This document shows positions 17,642 through 26,371 of a DNA stretch of 64,000 nt, one piece after another; position 1 is the stretch's first letter; every line of letters begins with the position of its first letter. The stretch is from contig NZ_JAKNCJ010000002.1 in assembly GCF_023509525.1 (NCBI RefSeq), forward strand, positions 434,001-498,000, in the 5' to 3' direction. Position numbers and translations under genes: made by a program. Under the pieces are notes generated by a model. It searched no databases. It was not told the DNA's origin and saw only the letters and a program-made list of their open reading frames with translations. Source of the stretch: Brachybacterium equifaecis. GTDB lineage: Bacteria > Actinomycetota > Actinomycetes > Actinomycetales > Dermabacteraceae.

Positions 17642-18803
17642 TCAGGCCTCGCCGCGGCGCAGGAGCTTCCCGGCGGGGGTCTCGAAGTCGACCTGGGCGC
17701 CGCGCACGAACGTGCGGCGCACCTTTCCGGTGAGCTGCTTGCCCTGGTAGGGGCTCACGCGGTTGCGGTGGTGCAGCTCCTCGACGTCGACCGTGAAGGT
17801 CTCCTCGGGGGCGAACACGGCGAGGTCGGCGTCGAAGCCCACCTCGAGGCGGCCCTTGTGGCGCAGTCCCACGCGCGCGGCGGGGCCGGAGGACATCCAG
17901 CCGATCACGCGCTCCAGGCCCACGCCGCGGCGGCGCGCCTCGCTCCACACCAGCGCGAGGCCCAGCTGCACCGAGGAGACGCCGCCCCTGGCCTTGCCGA
18001 AGTCGCCGCCCTCGAGGTCCTTCAGCTCGATGGTGGAGGGCGAGTGGTCGGAGACGACGTCGTGCAGGGTGCCGTTCAGCAGGCCCTCCCACAGGATGTC
18101 CTGGTTGGCGCCCTCGCGGATCGGCGGGGCGCACTTGAAGGCGGTCGCGCCGTCGGGGATGTCCTCCGCGACGAGCGTGAGGTAGTGCGGGCAGGTCTCG
18201 GCGGTGATGTCCACGCCGTCGGCCTGGGCGCTCTTCAGCATCCGCAGGGCGTCGGAGGAGGACACGTGCAGCACGTGGGTGCGCGCGCCGGTGCGGCGGG
18301 ACTGCTCGATGACCTCGGCGATCGCGAGGTTCTCGGCGCCGCGGGGGCGGGAGGCGAGGTAGCTGGAGTACTCGCGGCCGACGTCGCCGGGGGCGTTCTC
18401 GAGCGCACCCTCGTCCTCCGCGTGCACGATCATCGTCGCGTCGAGCGCGGCGAGCTCCTCGAGGTCCTCGCCGAGCTCCTGCGGGGTGAGCGGCGGGAAT
18501 TCGTCCACGCCTGAGGGGGCCAGGAAGCACTTGAAGCCGAAGACGCCCTCGCCCCACAGCGGAGCGAGATCGCCGCGGTTGCCGGGGACCGCGCCGCCCC
18601 AGAAGCCGATGTCCACGAACGCGTTGCGCTGCGCGTAGCGGCGCTTCAGCTCGAGCGCCGGGACCGTGACGGTCGAGGGGATCGAGTTCAGCGGCATGTC
18701 GATGATGGTGGTGACGCCGCCGGCCGCGGCCGCCTTGGTGACGGTCTCGAAGCCCTCCCACTCGGTGCGGCCGGGCTCGTTGACGTGCACGTGGGCGTCG
18801 GCG
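17642..18803 (-). pseudogene. allB: Allantoinase, 5'-truncated
   Basis: Cyclic amidohydrolase that opens allantoin to allantoate with two metal ions. The frame contains the HxH site DAHVHVNEPG, the likely carboxylated lysine in GVFGFKCFLAPSG, IVHAEDEG, HVLHVSSSDALR, ETCPHYLTL and VSDHSPST, through a normal C-terminus. It matches the family from the HVHVNEPG motif on, about 385 residues, but the N-terminal 50-60 residues (first beta-sandwich strands and a start codon) are absent. Upstream of the motif the same DNA is the FdrA coding strand read backwards. A GTG inside HVH could start translation but would lose the first metal His. Probably inactive unless the junction is an assembly error. Confidence 0.85.
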
Positions 18804-19624
18804 GCCGCGACCTCTCCAAGGAGGTCGGCGCGATCTCGATGCTCGATGCGATCGACGCGCTCGCCTCCGACGGCTCCACGAAGGTCATCGGCCTCATCTC
18901 GAAGCCGCCGGACCCGGCCGTCGCGAAGACTGTGCTCGAGCACGCCGCCGCCACCGGGCGCCCGGTCGTCGCCGCGTTCCTCGGCGCCGATCCGAGCACG
19001 GCTCCCGAGGGCGTCACCATCGAGCCGACCCTGGCCGGCGCCGCGGCGAAGCTCGTCGAGCTCGCCACGGGCACCGCCCCGGAGCCCCTGCCCGACGACG
19101 AGATCCCCGCGGCCCGCCGCGGCGATCGGAAGCACCTGCGCGCTCTGCTCGCCGGCGGCACCTTCGCCTACGAGATCGGCCTGCTGCTTGAGCCCGAGCT
19201 CGGCGAGATCTCCCACGAGGCGAAGCCGCGCACCAACGACCACGGCCCCGTCCTGCCGGACGGCCACCTCGTGGTGGACCTCGGCGACGACGCGTTCACC
19301 GTCGGCCGCGCGCACCCGATGATCGACCCGACCGTGCGCATCGACATGCTCGAGACCGCGGGCAAGGACCCGAGCACCGCGATCATCCTGCTCGACGTCG
19401 TGCTCGGCTTCATGGCCGACGAGGATCCCGCCGGATCGCTCGCCGCGACCATCCAGGAGATCACCTCGCAGGACGACGCCCCGCTGGTCGTCGCCTTCGT
19501 GACGGGCACCGACCAGGATCCGCAGGGCCTCGCCGCCCAGAAGCAGAAGCTCCGCGACGCCGGCGCCCTGGTGGTGGGGTCCAGCACCTCCGCCGCCCGC
19601 CTCGTCGCCGAGAGCCTGAAGTGA
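18785..19624 (+). pseudogene. fdrA: FdrA (acyl-CoA synthetase-like), 5'-truncated
   Basis: The C-terminal ~280 residues of a normally ~500-residue FdrA protein. It joins the family at HV.GVGGRDLSKEVG, the end of the first CoA-binding/ligase domain, and continues through LISKPPDPAVAKTVLE and the second domain (IDPTVRIDMLE, AIILLDVVLGFMADEDPA, VVAFVTGTDQDPQGL) to a natural C-terminus. The N-terminal ligase half and start region are missing; a GTG at 18785 is available but has no ribosome site. FdrA, YlbE and YlbF have been linked to oxamate carbamoyltransferase activity in allantoin breakdown. Its stop overlaps the leader of the next gene, ylbE, so the original operon order is preserved on this side. 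Confidence 0.87.
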
Positions 19625-19641
19625 GAGAGTGGAGCGAACAG

Positions 19642-21087
19642 ATGAACACCGCAACTGACACAGACCAGAGCGCAGCGTCCGCCTTCGGCGGGATGCTCGC
19701 CGAGCCGCTGGACATCGTGAACATCGGCGTGGAGTCCTTCGGGGCCCCGCCCGCGCAGGCAGGGGCCACCGTCACCAACCTGCAGTGGCGCCCGCCGGCC
19801 GGCGGCGACGACGAGCTCGGCATGAAGCTCGCCGCGCTCACCGCGAACCCCATCATCCAGAAGGCGAATGACGAGGCATTCGAGAAGATGCTCTCGGCGC
19901 GCGCCATCCTCAAGGACGTCGTGCCCGCACGCGAGGCGATCGACGTGCTCAGCGAGGGCAAGGCCCTCCTGCACGCCGGCCCGCCCATCGCGTTCGACGA
20001 CATGGCCGGCCCCATGAAGGCCGGCGTCATCGGCGCCGCGCTGCTCGAGGGCTGGGCGCAGGACGAGGAGGACGCCACCCGCCAGGCGCGCGAGGGCAAG
20101 ATCTCGCTGCACCAGACCCACGACCACATGGCCGTCGGTCCCATGGGCGGCATCATCTCCCCCTCGATGCCCGTCATGGTCGTCGAGGACCCGGTCAACG
20201 GGAACACCGCCTTCACGAACCTCAACGAGGGAGCGGGCCGCGCGCTGCGATACGGCGCCCTCGGCGAGGACGTCATGAAGCGCCTGCACTGGATCAGCGA
20301 GCGCCTGGGCCCGTCCCTCGGCGCGGCGATCCGCGAGGCCGAGGAGCCCATCGACCTGCGCTCGATCACCGCGCAGGCCCTCCAGATGGGCGATGAGGTG
20401 CACAGCCGCAACCAGGCCGCCTCCACGATGACCACGCGCGAGCTCGCTCCCGGGCTCGCCCGCAACGCCGATCTCGGCGGCATCGAGGCGCTGGACTTCC
20501 TGCGCACCAACAACTACTGGTTCCTGAACTTCTCCATGGTCGCGAGCAAGCTCGGCACGCACGCCGGCCACAACGTGAAGCACTCGACCCTGATGACCAC
20601 GTTCTCCCGCAACGGCGTGAACGTCGGCATCCGGGTGAGCGGCCTGGGCGACCAGTGGTTCACCTCCCCCGCGGCCGAGGTCGAGGGGCTGTACTTCCCC
20701 GGCTACGGCCCGGAGGACGCCAACCCCGACATCGGCGACAGCGCGATCACCGAGACCTACGGCCTGGGCGGCTTCGCCCTCGCCGCGGCGCCGGCGATCG
20801 TCGGCTTCGTGGGCGGCACCGTGGACTCCGCGATCCGCACGACCGAGGAGATGGCGACCATCACCCACGGCCGTCACCGCGAGTACCAGATCCCGACCCT
20901 GAACTTCAAGGGATCCCCGGTGGGCGTCGACATCCGCAAGGTCGTCGACTCGGGCGTCGAGCCCGTGATCACCACCGGCATCGCCCACAAGGAGCCGGGC
21001 ATCGGCCAGATCGGCGCGGGCCTGACCGTCGCGCCGCTGCTGTGCTTCACCGAGGCGCTGAAGGCCTTGGAGATCCCCGAGGCCTGA
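19642..21087 (+). CDS. DUF1116 protein (YlbE-like, oxamate carbamoyltransferase subunit)
   Basis: 481 residues, starting at ATG 19642 with GGAG seven bases upstream, 17 bp after the fdrA stop. Full-length DUF1116 family match: EPLDIVNIGVESF near the N-terminus, LHQTHDHMAVGPMGGIISPSMPV, FTNLNEGAGRALRYGA, HSRNQAA, LTTFSRNG-type segment (MTTFSRNGVNVGIRVSG) and the late GIAHKEPGIGQIGAG. DUF1116 proteins sit beside FdrA and DUF2877 in allantoin/oxamate clusters and are thought to form the carbamoyl-transfer enzyme with them. The DUF2877 partner and carbamate kinase are not found downstream; instead a hairpin and an IS element follow. Confidence 0.9.
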   Translation: MNTATDTDQSAASAFGGMLAEPLDIVNIGVESFGAPPAQAGATVTNLQWRPPAGGDDELGMKLAALTANPIIQKANDEAFEKMLSARAILKDVVPAREAIDVLSEGKALLHAGPPIAFDDMAGPMKAGVIGAALLEGWAQDEEDATRQAREGKISLHQTHDHMAVGPMGGIISPSMPVMVVEDPVNGNTAFTNLNEGAGRALRYGALGEDVMKRLHWISERLGPSLGAAIREAEEPIDLRSITAQALQMGDEVHSRNQAASTMTTRELAPGLARNADLGGIEALDFLRTNNYWFLNFSMVASKLGTHAGHNVKHSTLMTTFSRNGVNVGIRVSGLGDQWFTSPAAEVEGLYFPGYGPEDANPDIGDSAITETYGLGGFALAAAPAIVGFVGGTVDSAIRTTEEMATITHGRHREYQIPTLNFKGSPVGVDIRKVVDSGVEPVITTGIAHKEPGIGQIGAGLTVAPLLCFTEALKALEIPEA

Positions 21088-21133
21088 TCGGGCCGCCCCG
21101 CCGCGGCGGGGCTCACCCTTCGAGGCCAGCACC

Positions 21134-21182
21134 GCGAGACCGACGCCCTGTTCCACTTTCTGGAACAGGGCGTCGGTCTCGC
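21134..21182 (+). terminator. 22 bp perfect hairpin downstream of ylbE
   Basis: Arms 21134-21155 and 21161-21182 pair perfectly with a five-base loop CTTTC. The outer part, CGAGACCGACG, and the inner part, TGTTCCA, are shared with the hairpin at 11871-11917. Confidence 0.8.
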
Positions 21183-21294
21183 TGTCGGTGGGCCTCGCGG
21201 GGCGGGCGGGCCGGGTGAGGCACGGCGGGGCGGGGGTCTAGGGCGTGTTGCTATATCCGAGTTGGCGATGGAGTGGCAGGGACAGCGCGGCCGG

Positions 21295-21594
21295 TCAGCG
21301 AAGCGACACGGGGAACAGTTCGGTTCGGGCGATGGCCTGGTCTCGGTCGTTTGCGAGGGCCAGGCGTGCGGGATCGGCGAGGTACGCGTCAAGCGCGGTC
21401 TGATTCGGGAAGCGGTAGAGCTGGACCTCGTGCGGTCGACCATTCGATCCATCGCTCACAGCGCGGCGGATGACCTCTCCACCATGGGCGGGAACAAGGG
21501 CGAGCACCCGGTCCTCATAGGCAGAAAGGCTGAGGGCCTCGCCTTCGTGCGCCCATAGAAAGCAGCAGAGCTCGATCTCGATGTCGTTGGTCAT
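21295..21594 (-). CDS. Small DUF1330-like (dimeric alpha/beta barrel) passenger protein
   Basis: 99 residues: an alternation of beta strands and helices (IEIELCCFLWAHEG ... LVPAHGGEVIRRAV ... EVQLYRFPNQTALDAYL ... RTELFPV) typical of small DUF1330/ABM-like ferredoxin-fold dimers. Function unknown. Its ATG overlaps the transposase stop as ATGA, so it is probably translated from the transposase message, and it lies wholly inside the IS inverted repeats, 42 bp from the left repeat. It could be a true passenger or host DNA captured by a distant copy of the end. Confidence 0.75.
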   Translation of the reverse strand: MTNDIEIELCCFLWAHEGEALSLSAYEDRVLALVPAHGGEVIRRAVSDGSNGRPHEVQLYRFPNQTALDAYLADPARLALANDRDQAIARTELFPVSLR

Positions 21595-22494
21595 TTGCCG
21601 ATCCTAGGGTGCGACCCCCTGCCAGTGCAGATCCAGTGGAGCGTCGCGGCGAGGCAGAGTCCGGCGTGGTAGTTGCGGGCGGTCTTGTCTGAGCGCATCG
21701 CGATTCCGCGCCACTGCTTGAGTTTGTTGAAGCATCTCTCGACGACGTTGCGATCACGGTAGCGGTCCCGTTGCTGCTCGCCGAAGTCGATCGGTCGCCC
21801 GCGGCGCTTGCGGCGGCGAGCGATCTGATCGTCGCGCTCGGGTATTGTCGCCGCGATCCCGCGCTGACGCAGCCACGCCCGGTTCGCCTTGGACGGGTAG
21901 CCCTTATCCGCGAGCACCCGGTCCGGCCTTGACCGTGGCCTGCCCCTCGCGCCTGGGACGCGGATCTCGCTCAGCGTCGCGCTCAGCATGCTGGTGTCCG
22001 CAGCCTGCCCGGGAGTGAGGATGAACGCGAGGGCTCGGCCCTTCCCGTCGCAGACCAGGTGATTCTTCGTCGTCAGCCCACCGCGGGATCGGCCGATTGC
22101 GTGGTCGGGCGGTTCCTCACCGAACTTTTTGTAGTTCGACTGATCCCCCTGTGGTGCGCGGAAGTGTCGCACCGTGCTGCTGTACGCGCACGATCGTCGA
22201 ATCGATCGACGCGACCCAGTCCAGATCCCCGGACTCGCGTGCGAGGGATTGCGTCTTCTCCAACACCCGCGCCCACACCCCCTGCTCGGACCACCGGTTG
22301 AAGTTCTTGTAGATCGTGTTCCAGTTGCCGAACCGTTCCGGCAGGTCCCGCCACGGAGCCCCTGTCCGGAACCGCCACGCCACCGCCTCCACCACGACCC
22401 GACGATCCGCCGGCGGACGCCCTCTCGGCTTCGCTCGCGGGAAGAGCGGCTCGATCTCAGCCCATGCATCATCGGAGACCACGTCACGCGACAT
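21591..22494 (-). CDS. IS5-family transposase (two overlapping frames)
   Basis: The first frame (22494 down to 22117, 125 residues) has the N-terminal helix-turn-helix region MSRDVVSDDAWAEIEPLFPR and the first catalytic Asp in ASIDSTIVR. The second frame, offset +1 (equivalently -2), supplies GRSRGGLTTKNHLVCDG, the second Asp (LADKGYPS) and the Glu in RNVVERCFNKLKQWRGIAMR, ending at 21591. The frames overlap around a run of five T on the plus strand (22126-22130, AAAAA in the mRNA), a plausible slippage point. All three DDE residues are present if the frames are joined. IS427-type transposases are commonly made by frameshifting, so this need not be a defect. Confidence 0.88.
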
Positions 22495-22580
22495 GCCTCA
22501 AGCGTGACCGATCACTGCGATCGGACCTTTAGCAACACGCCCTAGGGGGCATCGGGCCGCGCCGCCCTCCGCCCCGCCCC

Positions 22581-22619
22581 TTGACACCGGCCCGCACCCC
22601 ATTTAGTTTCGTCACGAAA
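22581..22619 (+). promoter_or_regulatory. Promoter and palindromic operator of the alpha-galactosidase gene
   Basis: TTGACA at 22581-22586, a 17 bp spacer and a weak -10 TAGTTT at 22604-22609. The 13 bp palindrome TTTCGT-C-ACGAAA (22607-22619) overlaps the -10 region, so a repressor bound there would block polymerase. The ROK-family gene convergent to this operon (25073-26344) is the natural candidate repressor. Confidence 0.65.
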
Positions 22620-22664
22620 GCTGTTCCGCAGCCGCCATCGCCGACATCTGCCCCAGGAGCTTCC

Positions 22665-25043
22665 GTGACCTCTCGCGACGCCTACCCCTCCCCCGTCTCG
22701 AACCTCGCGCGCGGCCCGCTGACCGCGCAGGTGCACCTGCGCGCGGGCGGCGTCTCGGTCGTGCTCGACGTCAGCGAGGGCCGGATCCCGCTGGTCACGC
22801 ACTGGGGCGCCGACCTCGGCGAGCTCTCGGCGCAGGACGCCGCACAGCTCACGGAGATCGCGGCGAGCCCGATCCCCCAGAACGCGCCCGACGTGCCGCT
22901 GCGCGTCGGCCTCCTCCCGCAGCTCAGCGACGGCTGGCTGGGTCGCCCCGGGCTCGCGGGCTCCCGGCCCGACGGCTCCGGCTGGGCCCCGCGTCTGGTC
23001 ACGACCTCGGTGCGCCTCACGGACGCCTCCACCGGGGAGACCCGCGAGGCGAGCACGGCCGACGGCGCCGGCTCGGCGGAGCCGAGCGCCGCGCAGGCGG
23101 GCGCCGCGCCGGCAGGTGCCGCAGCACCCGCAGCCCCGCAGCTCCTCCAGTCCGGGGCCGGGACCGCGGTGTTCTCCCTGTTCGCCGAGGAGGCCGGGCT
23201 CGAGGTCGAGCTGACCCTCGAGCTCCTGGCCAGCGGGATCCTGCGCACCCGGGCCGCGGTCACCAACACCGCCGCCCTGGCGTACGCCCTCACCGATCTC
23301 ACTCCCGCCCTGCCGGTGCCGCTGCGCGCGGAGGAGATCCTCGATTTCGCGGGCCGCTGGACCAAGGAGCGCACTCCGCAGCGCAGCCGGATGGGCGTCG
23401 GAGTGCACCTGCGGGAGAACCGTCGCGGGCGCACCGGCCCGGACTCCGCGCACCTGCTGCACCTGGGCACCCCGGGCTTCGACTTCGAGCACGGCGAGAT
23501 CTGGGCCGTGCACACCGCGTTCTCCGGCAACCACCGCCACTACGCCGAGCGCGTCAGCAGCGGCTTCCAGGTGATCGGCGGCGGGGAGCTCCTGCAGCCC
23601 GGGGAGGTGCGCCTCGCCCGCGGCGAGAGCGTCGAGAGCCCCTGGCTCTACGGCGCCTACTCCCCTGCGGGCCTGGATCCGATCGCCCGCTCCTTCCACT
23701 CGCTGCTGCGCGCCCGTGAGGGCCACGTGGACACCGCGCGACCGGTCACCCTGAACGTGTGGGAGGCCGTGTACTTCGACCACGACCTCGACCGTCTCAC
23801 CGATCTCGCCGATCGCGCTGCGGAGCTCGGCGTGGAGCGCTTCGTGCTGGACGACGGCTGGTTCGGCGGGCGGCGCGACGACTACGCGGGCCTCGGCGAC
23901 TGGGTGGTCTCGGCCGACGTCTGGCCCGAGGGCCTGACGCCGCTCATCGAGCACGTCACGGGCCTCGGAATGCAGTTCGGGCTCTGGTTCGAGCCCGAGA
24001 TGGTGAACATGGATTCCGACGTCGCCCGCGAGCACCCCGAGTGGGTCATGGGGCCGAGCCTCGCCGCGCTGCCTGTCGAGTCGCGCCACCAGCAGGTGCT
24101 GAACCTGTCGATCCCGGAGGCCTACGCGCACGTGCGCGACCAGATGATGGCCGTCCTGGATGCGAACGACATCGCCTACATCAAGTGGGACCAGAACCGC
24201 GACCTCATCGAGGCGGCGACCCGCGCCACCGGCGCCGCTGCGACCCACGAGCAGACTCTCGCCGCGTACCGCCTGATGGAGGAGCTGAAGCAGGCGCACC
24301 CGGGCCTGGAGATCGAGGCCTGCGCGAGCGGCGGGGCCCGCGTCGACCTCGGCGTGCTCGAGCACACCGACCGCGTGTGGGTCTCGGACTGCATCGACCC
24401 GCTCGAGCGCCAGCAGATGAACCGCTGGACCAGCCAGCTCCTGCCCTTCGAGCTGATGGGCAGCCACATCGCCTCGGGCCGCTCGCACACCACGGGCCGC
24501 CTGCACACCCTCGGCTTCCGCGCGGCGAGCGCCCTGTTCGGCCACCTCGGGATCGAGTGGGATCTCGCGCAGGCCACGGAGACGGAGCTCGCGGAGCTGC
24601 GTGCCTGGGTGGAGTACTACAAGCAGAGGCGCGAGCTGATCTTCACCGGCGCCCTGCACCGCAGCGGCGGGGAGGACGATCCGATCTGGCTGACCGGCGT
24701 GGTCGCTCCGGAGCAGGATGCGGCGCTCTACGAACTGGCCTGCGTGCAGCGCGTGGGCGTCGCCCCGCACGGCCGGCTCCGGCTGCCGGGGCTGGATCCG
24801 GCGCGCCGCTACCGGCTCACGCCGCGCGTGCTCGGGGAGCGGCCGACGGGGCTGGTCTGGCCCGCGTGGGCGCGCGAGGACCACACCGCCGCGAGCGATC
24901 GCGTCGCCGCCCCGCATACGGAGCCGGCCGCGCTCACGGGCGGCGTCGAGATGAGCGGCGCCGTGCTCAGCCTCGCCGGTATCGCCCTGCCGCTGATAGA
25001 TCCGGAGACCGCCGTGCTCCTCGAGGTGCGCGCGATCGACTGA
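22665..25043 (+). CDS. Alpha-galactosidase, GH36
   Basis: 792 residues, using the GTG at 22665 with AGGAG upstream; a longer reading starts inside the promoter. It hydrolyses terminal alpha-galactosyl groups of melibiose/raffinose-type sugars. GH36 features: LDDGWFGGRRDDYAGLGDW (about 395), MVNMDSDVAREHPEWVM, the nucleophile Asp in YIKWDQNRD (about 506), CASGGARVDLGVLEHTDRVW and the acid/base Asp in VSDCIDPLERQQMNRW (about 574). There is no signal peptide, so it is cytoplasmic and relies on an importer elsewhere. An Ala/Ser-rich insertion occurs near residues 130-160 in the beta-sandwich domain. Confidence 0.93.
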   Translation: MTSRDAYPSPVSNLARGPLTAQVHLRAGGVSVVLDVSEGRIPLVTHWGADLGELSAQDAAQLTEIAASPIPQNAPDVPLRVGLLPQLSDGWLGRPGLAGSRPDGSGWAPRLVTTSVRLTDASTGETREASTADGAGSAEPSAAQAGAAPAGAAAPAAPQLLQSGAGTAVFSLFAEEAGLEVELTLELLASGILRTRAAVTNTAALAYALTDLTPALPVPLRAEEILDFAGRWTKERTPQRSRMGVGVHLRENRRGRTGPDSAHLLHLGTPGFDFEHGEIWAVHTAFSGNHRHYAERVSSGFQVIGGGELLQPGEVRLARGESVESPWLYGAYSPAGLDPIARSFHSLLRAREGHVDTARPVTLNVWEAVYFDHDLDRLTDLADRAAELGVERFVLDDGWFGGRRDDYAGLGDWVVSADVWPEGLTPLIEHVTGLGMQFGLWFEPEMVNMDSDVAREHPEWVMGPSLAALPVESRHQQVLNLSIPEAYAHVRDQMMAVLDANDIAYIKWDQNRDLIEAATRATGAAATHEQTLAAYRLMEELKQAHPGLEIEACASGGARVDLGVLEHTDRVWVSDCIDPLERQQMNRWTSQLLPFELMGSHIASGRSHTTGRLHTLGFRAASALFGHLGIEWDLAQATETELAELRAWVEYYKQRRELIFTGALHRSGGEDDPIWLTGVVAPEQDAALYELACVQRVGVAPHGRLRLPGLDPARRYRLTPRVLGERPTGLVWPAWAREDHTAASDRVAAPHTEPAALTGGVEMSGAVLSLAGIALPLIDPETAVLLEVRAID

Positions 25044-25072
25044 TCGGCCGTCGCGCGCCGCTCGCGCCACCC

Positions 25073-26344
25073 TCAGCCGGCCGTCTCCGCCTCGCCGTCC
25101 ACGAAGTGCTGGATGGCGATGATCGCGGCCCCGTGCGCCCAGTCGTCGAACCCGCGCCCCAGCTCGCGGATCTCCAGATCCTGCTGGAGCGCGGGCAGGG
25201 CGGCGCGGATCTCCGCTGCGAGCGCTCCGGGCCGGGCCAGCAGCAGATCCGCGGTCTCGCCCGCGAGCAGGATCGAGGCCGGGTCCGCGATGGCGACCAC
25301 TCCGGCCGCCACCTGCGCGACGGCGCTGCGCATCTGCGCGATGACCCCCTCGGCCCCAGGATCTCCCCGCCGGGCCGCCTCCCGCAGCGCCTGCATCGCC
25401 TCCCCTGAGGTCGCTCCCGCCGGCACCGCCTCAGCAGCGCGCGCCCGCTCGAGGACCGCCGCCGATGCGGTCGCCTCGGCGACCGTACGGTGCGGGCCCG
25501 CGAGGGGGAACGCCCCCGTCAGCCCAGCGGCATGGTGGGCGCCGCGCACCAGCACGCCCTCGTGCACGAGCGCGATGCCCGCGCCTTCGCCGACGGTGAT
25601 CAGGGCGAAGGAGCTGCGGGGGCCGCTGTGCCAGATCCGGCTCTGCGCGAGCGAGAACAGGTCGTTCTCCAGGCTCACCGGGAGCGCGGTCCTCTCCTCG
25701 AGCATCTCCGCGAGCGGGACGCGCGCGGGCCAGCCGAGAAGCGCAGACGCCTCGAGCCGACGGCGCCCGCTGACCCGGGCCGCAGTGCTGACGCCGATGC
25801 CGGCGACCCCCGGGTGCGCCGCGCGCAGCGCGCCGACGAGAGCGGCGATCCGATCGGCGACCGCCTCGGGGCTCGCTCCGACGTCCGCCTCAGCCCCGTC
25901 GGCCCCGTCGGTCGCGGTGGTCCCGGCGGTCTCGAGCCCGTCCTCGAGCTCCTCGCGCACCTCCGCGCGCACCGTGGTGAGCGCGGCGTAGATGCGCTCG
26001 CGGGTGATCTTCACACCGATGAATCGCGGCCCGCCCTCGACCTCGACGTCGAGCGGCTCGACGGGCCTGCCTGCGGGCTGGGGCACCGGGGGCAGCTCGC
26101 GCAGGAGCCCTGCGTCCAGCAGACCGCGGGTGGTGCGCGTGAGCGTCGGCATCGAGAGGCCGAGGGACTGCGCGAGATCGCGGCGCGAGGCGGCCCCTTC
26201 GCGCAGGAGGGCGCGGAACACCGTGCGGGCCGAATCAGGCAGGGTCGCGGGCCACTGCGGGGCCGACGGCCGCTCCGCGGTCGCCGAAGGGATCCCGTGC
26301 CGCTCGGGCTGCCGGGGCCCCTCGGGCTGCGCGCGTCGCTCCAT
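25073..26344 (-). CDS. ROK family transcriptional repressor
   Basis: 423 residues. A winged helix-turn-helix lies near residues 35-95 (RRDLAQSLGLSMPTLTRTTRGLLDAGLL), followed by a ROK/actin-like ATPase-type sugar domain (FIGVKITRERIYAAL, GIGVSTAARVSG, PVSLENDLFSLAQSRIW, ALITVGEGAGIALVHEG). The zinc-binding CGCGxxGCxE motif of classical ROK proteins is absent; the corresponding place reads TGAFPLAGPHRTVAEA. It is convergent with the alpha-galactosidase gene and is the likely regulator of the palindrome at 22607. The inducer is unknown. Confidence 0.88.
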   Translation of the reverse strand: MERRAQPEGPRQPERHGIPSATAERPSAPQWPATLPDSARTVFRALLREGAASRRDLAQSLGLSMPTLTRTTRGLLDAGLLRELPPVPQPAGRPVEPLDVEVEGGPRFIGVKITRERIYAALTTVRAEVREELEDGLETAGTTATDGADGAEADVGASPEAVADRIAALVGALRAAHPGVAGIGVSTAARVSGRRRLEASALLGWPARVPLAEMLEERTALPVSLENDLFSLAQSRIWHSGPRSSFALITVGEGAGIALVHEGVLVRGAHHAAGLTGAFPLAGPHRTVAEATASAAVLERARAAEAVPAGATSGEAMQALREAARRGDPGAEGVIAQMRSAVAQVAAGVVAIADPASILLAGETADLLLARPGALAAEIRAALPALQQDLEIRELGRGFDDWAHGAAIIAIQHFVDGEAETAG

Positions 26345-26371
26345 ACCCGCAGGGTAGCGGCGCGGGCGGGG

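Larger units (their letters stand above)
21241..22542 (-). mobile_element. IS5-family (IS427-like) element with a passenger gene
   Basis: A 1302 bp element bounded by inverted repeats: 21241-21253 GGGCGTGTTGCTA and, read inward from the other end, the same 13 bases (22530-22542). It is flanked by TA on both sides (21239-21240 and 22543-22544), the pattern left by insertion into CTAG with a TA duplication. It encodes a two-frame DDE transposase and, between the transposase and the left repeat, a 99-residue non-transposase gene. IS427-group elements are usually about 0.85 kb, so the extra ~0.35 kb is accounted for by the passenger gene. Confidence 0.85.

Noticed and set aside
17642-19654. A 670-codon minus-strand frame fusing allantoinase to an Arg/Gly-rich N-terminus
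   Set aside because: Upstream of HVHVNEPG the frame is simply the reverse of the FdrA coding strand; composition and lack of family similarity show it is not a real fusion protein.
22117-22494. IS5 transposase as a broken gene
   Set aside because: Two-frame transposases joined by frameshifting are normal for the IS427 group, and an A5 run lies in the overlap; all DDE residues remain.
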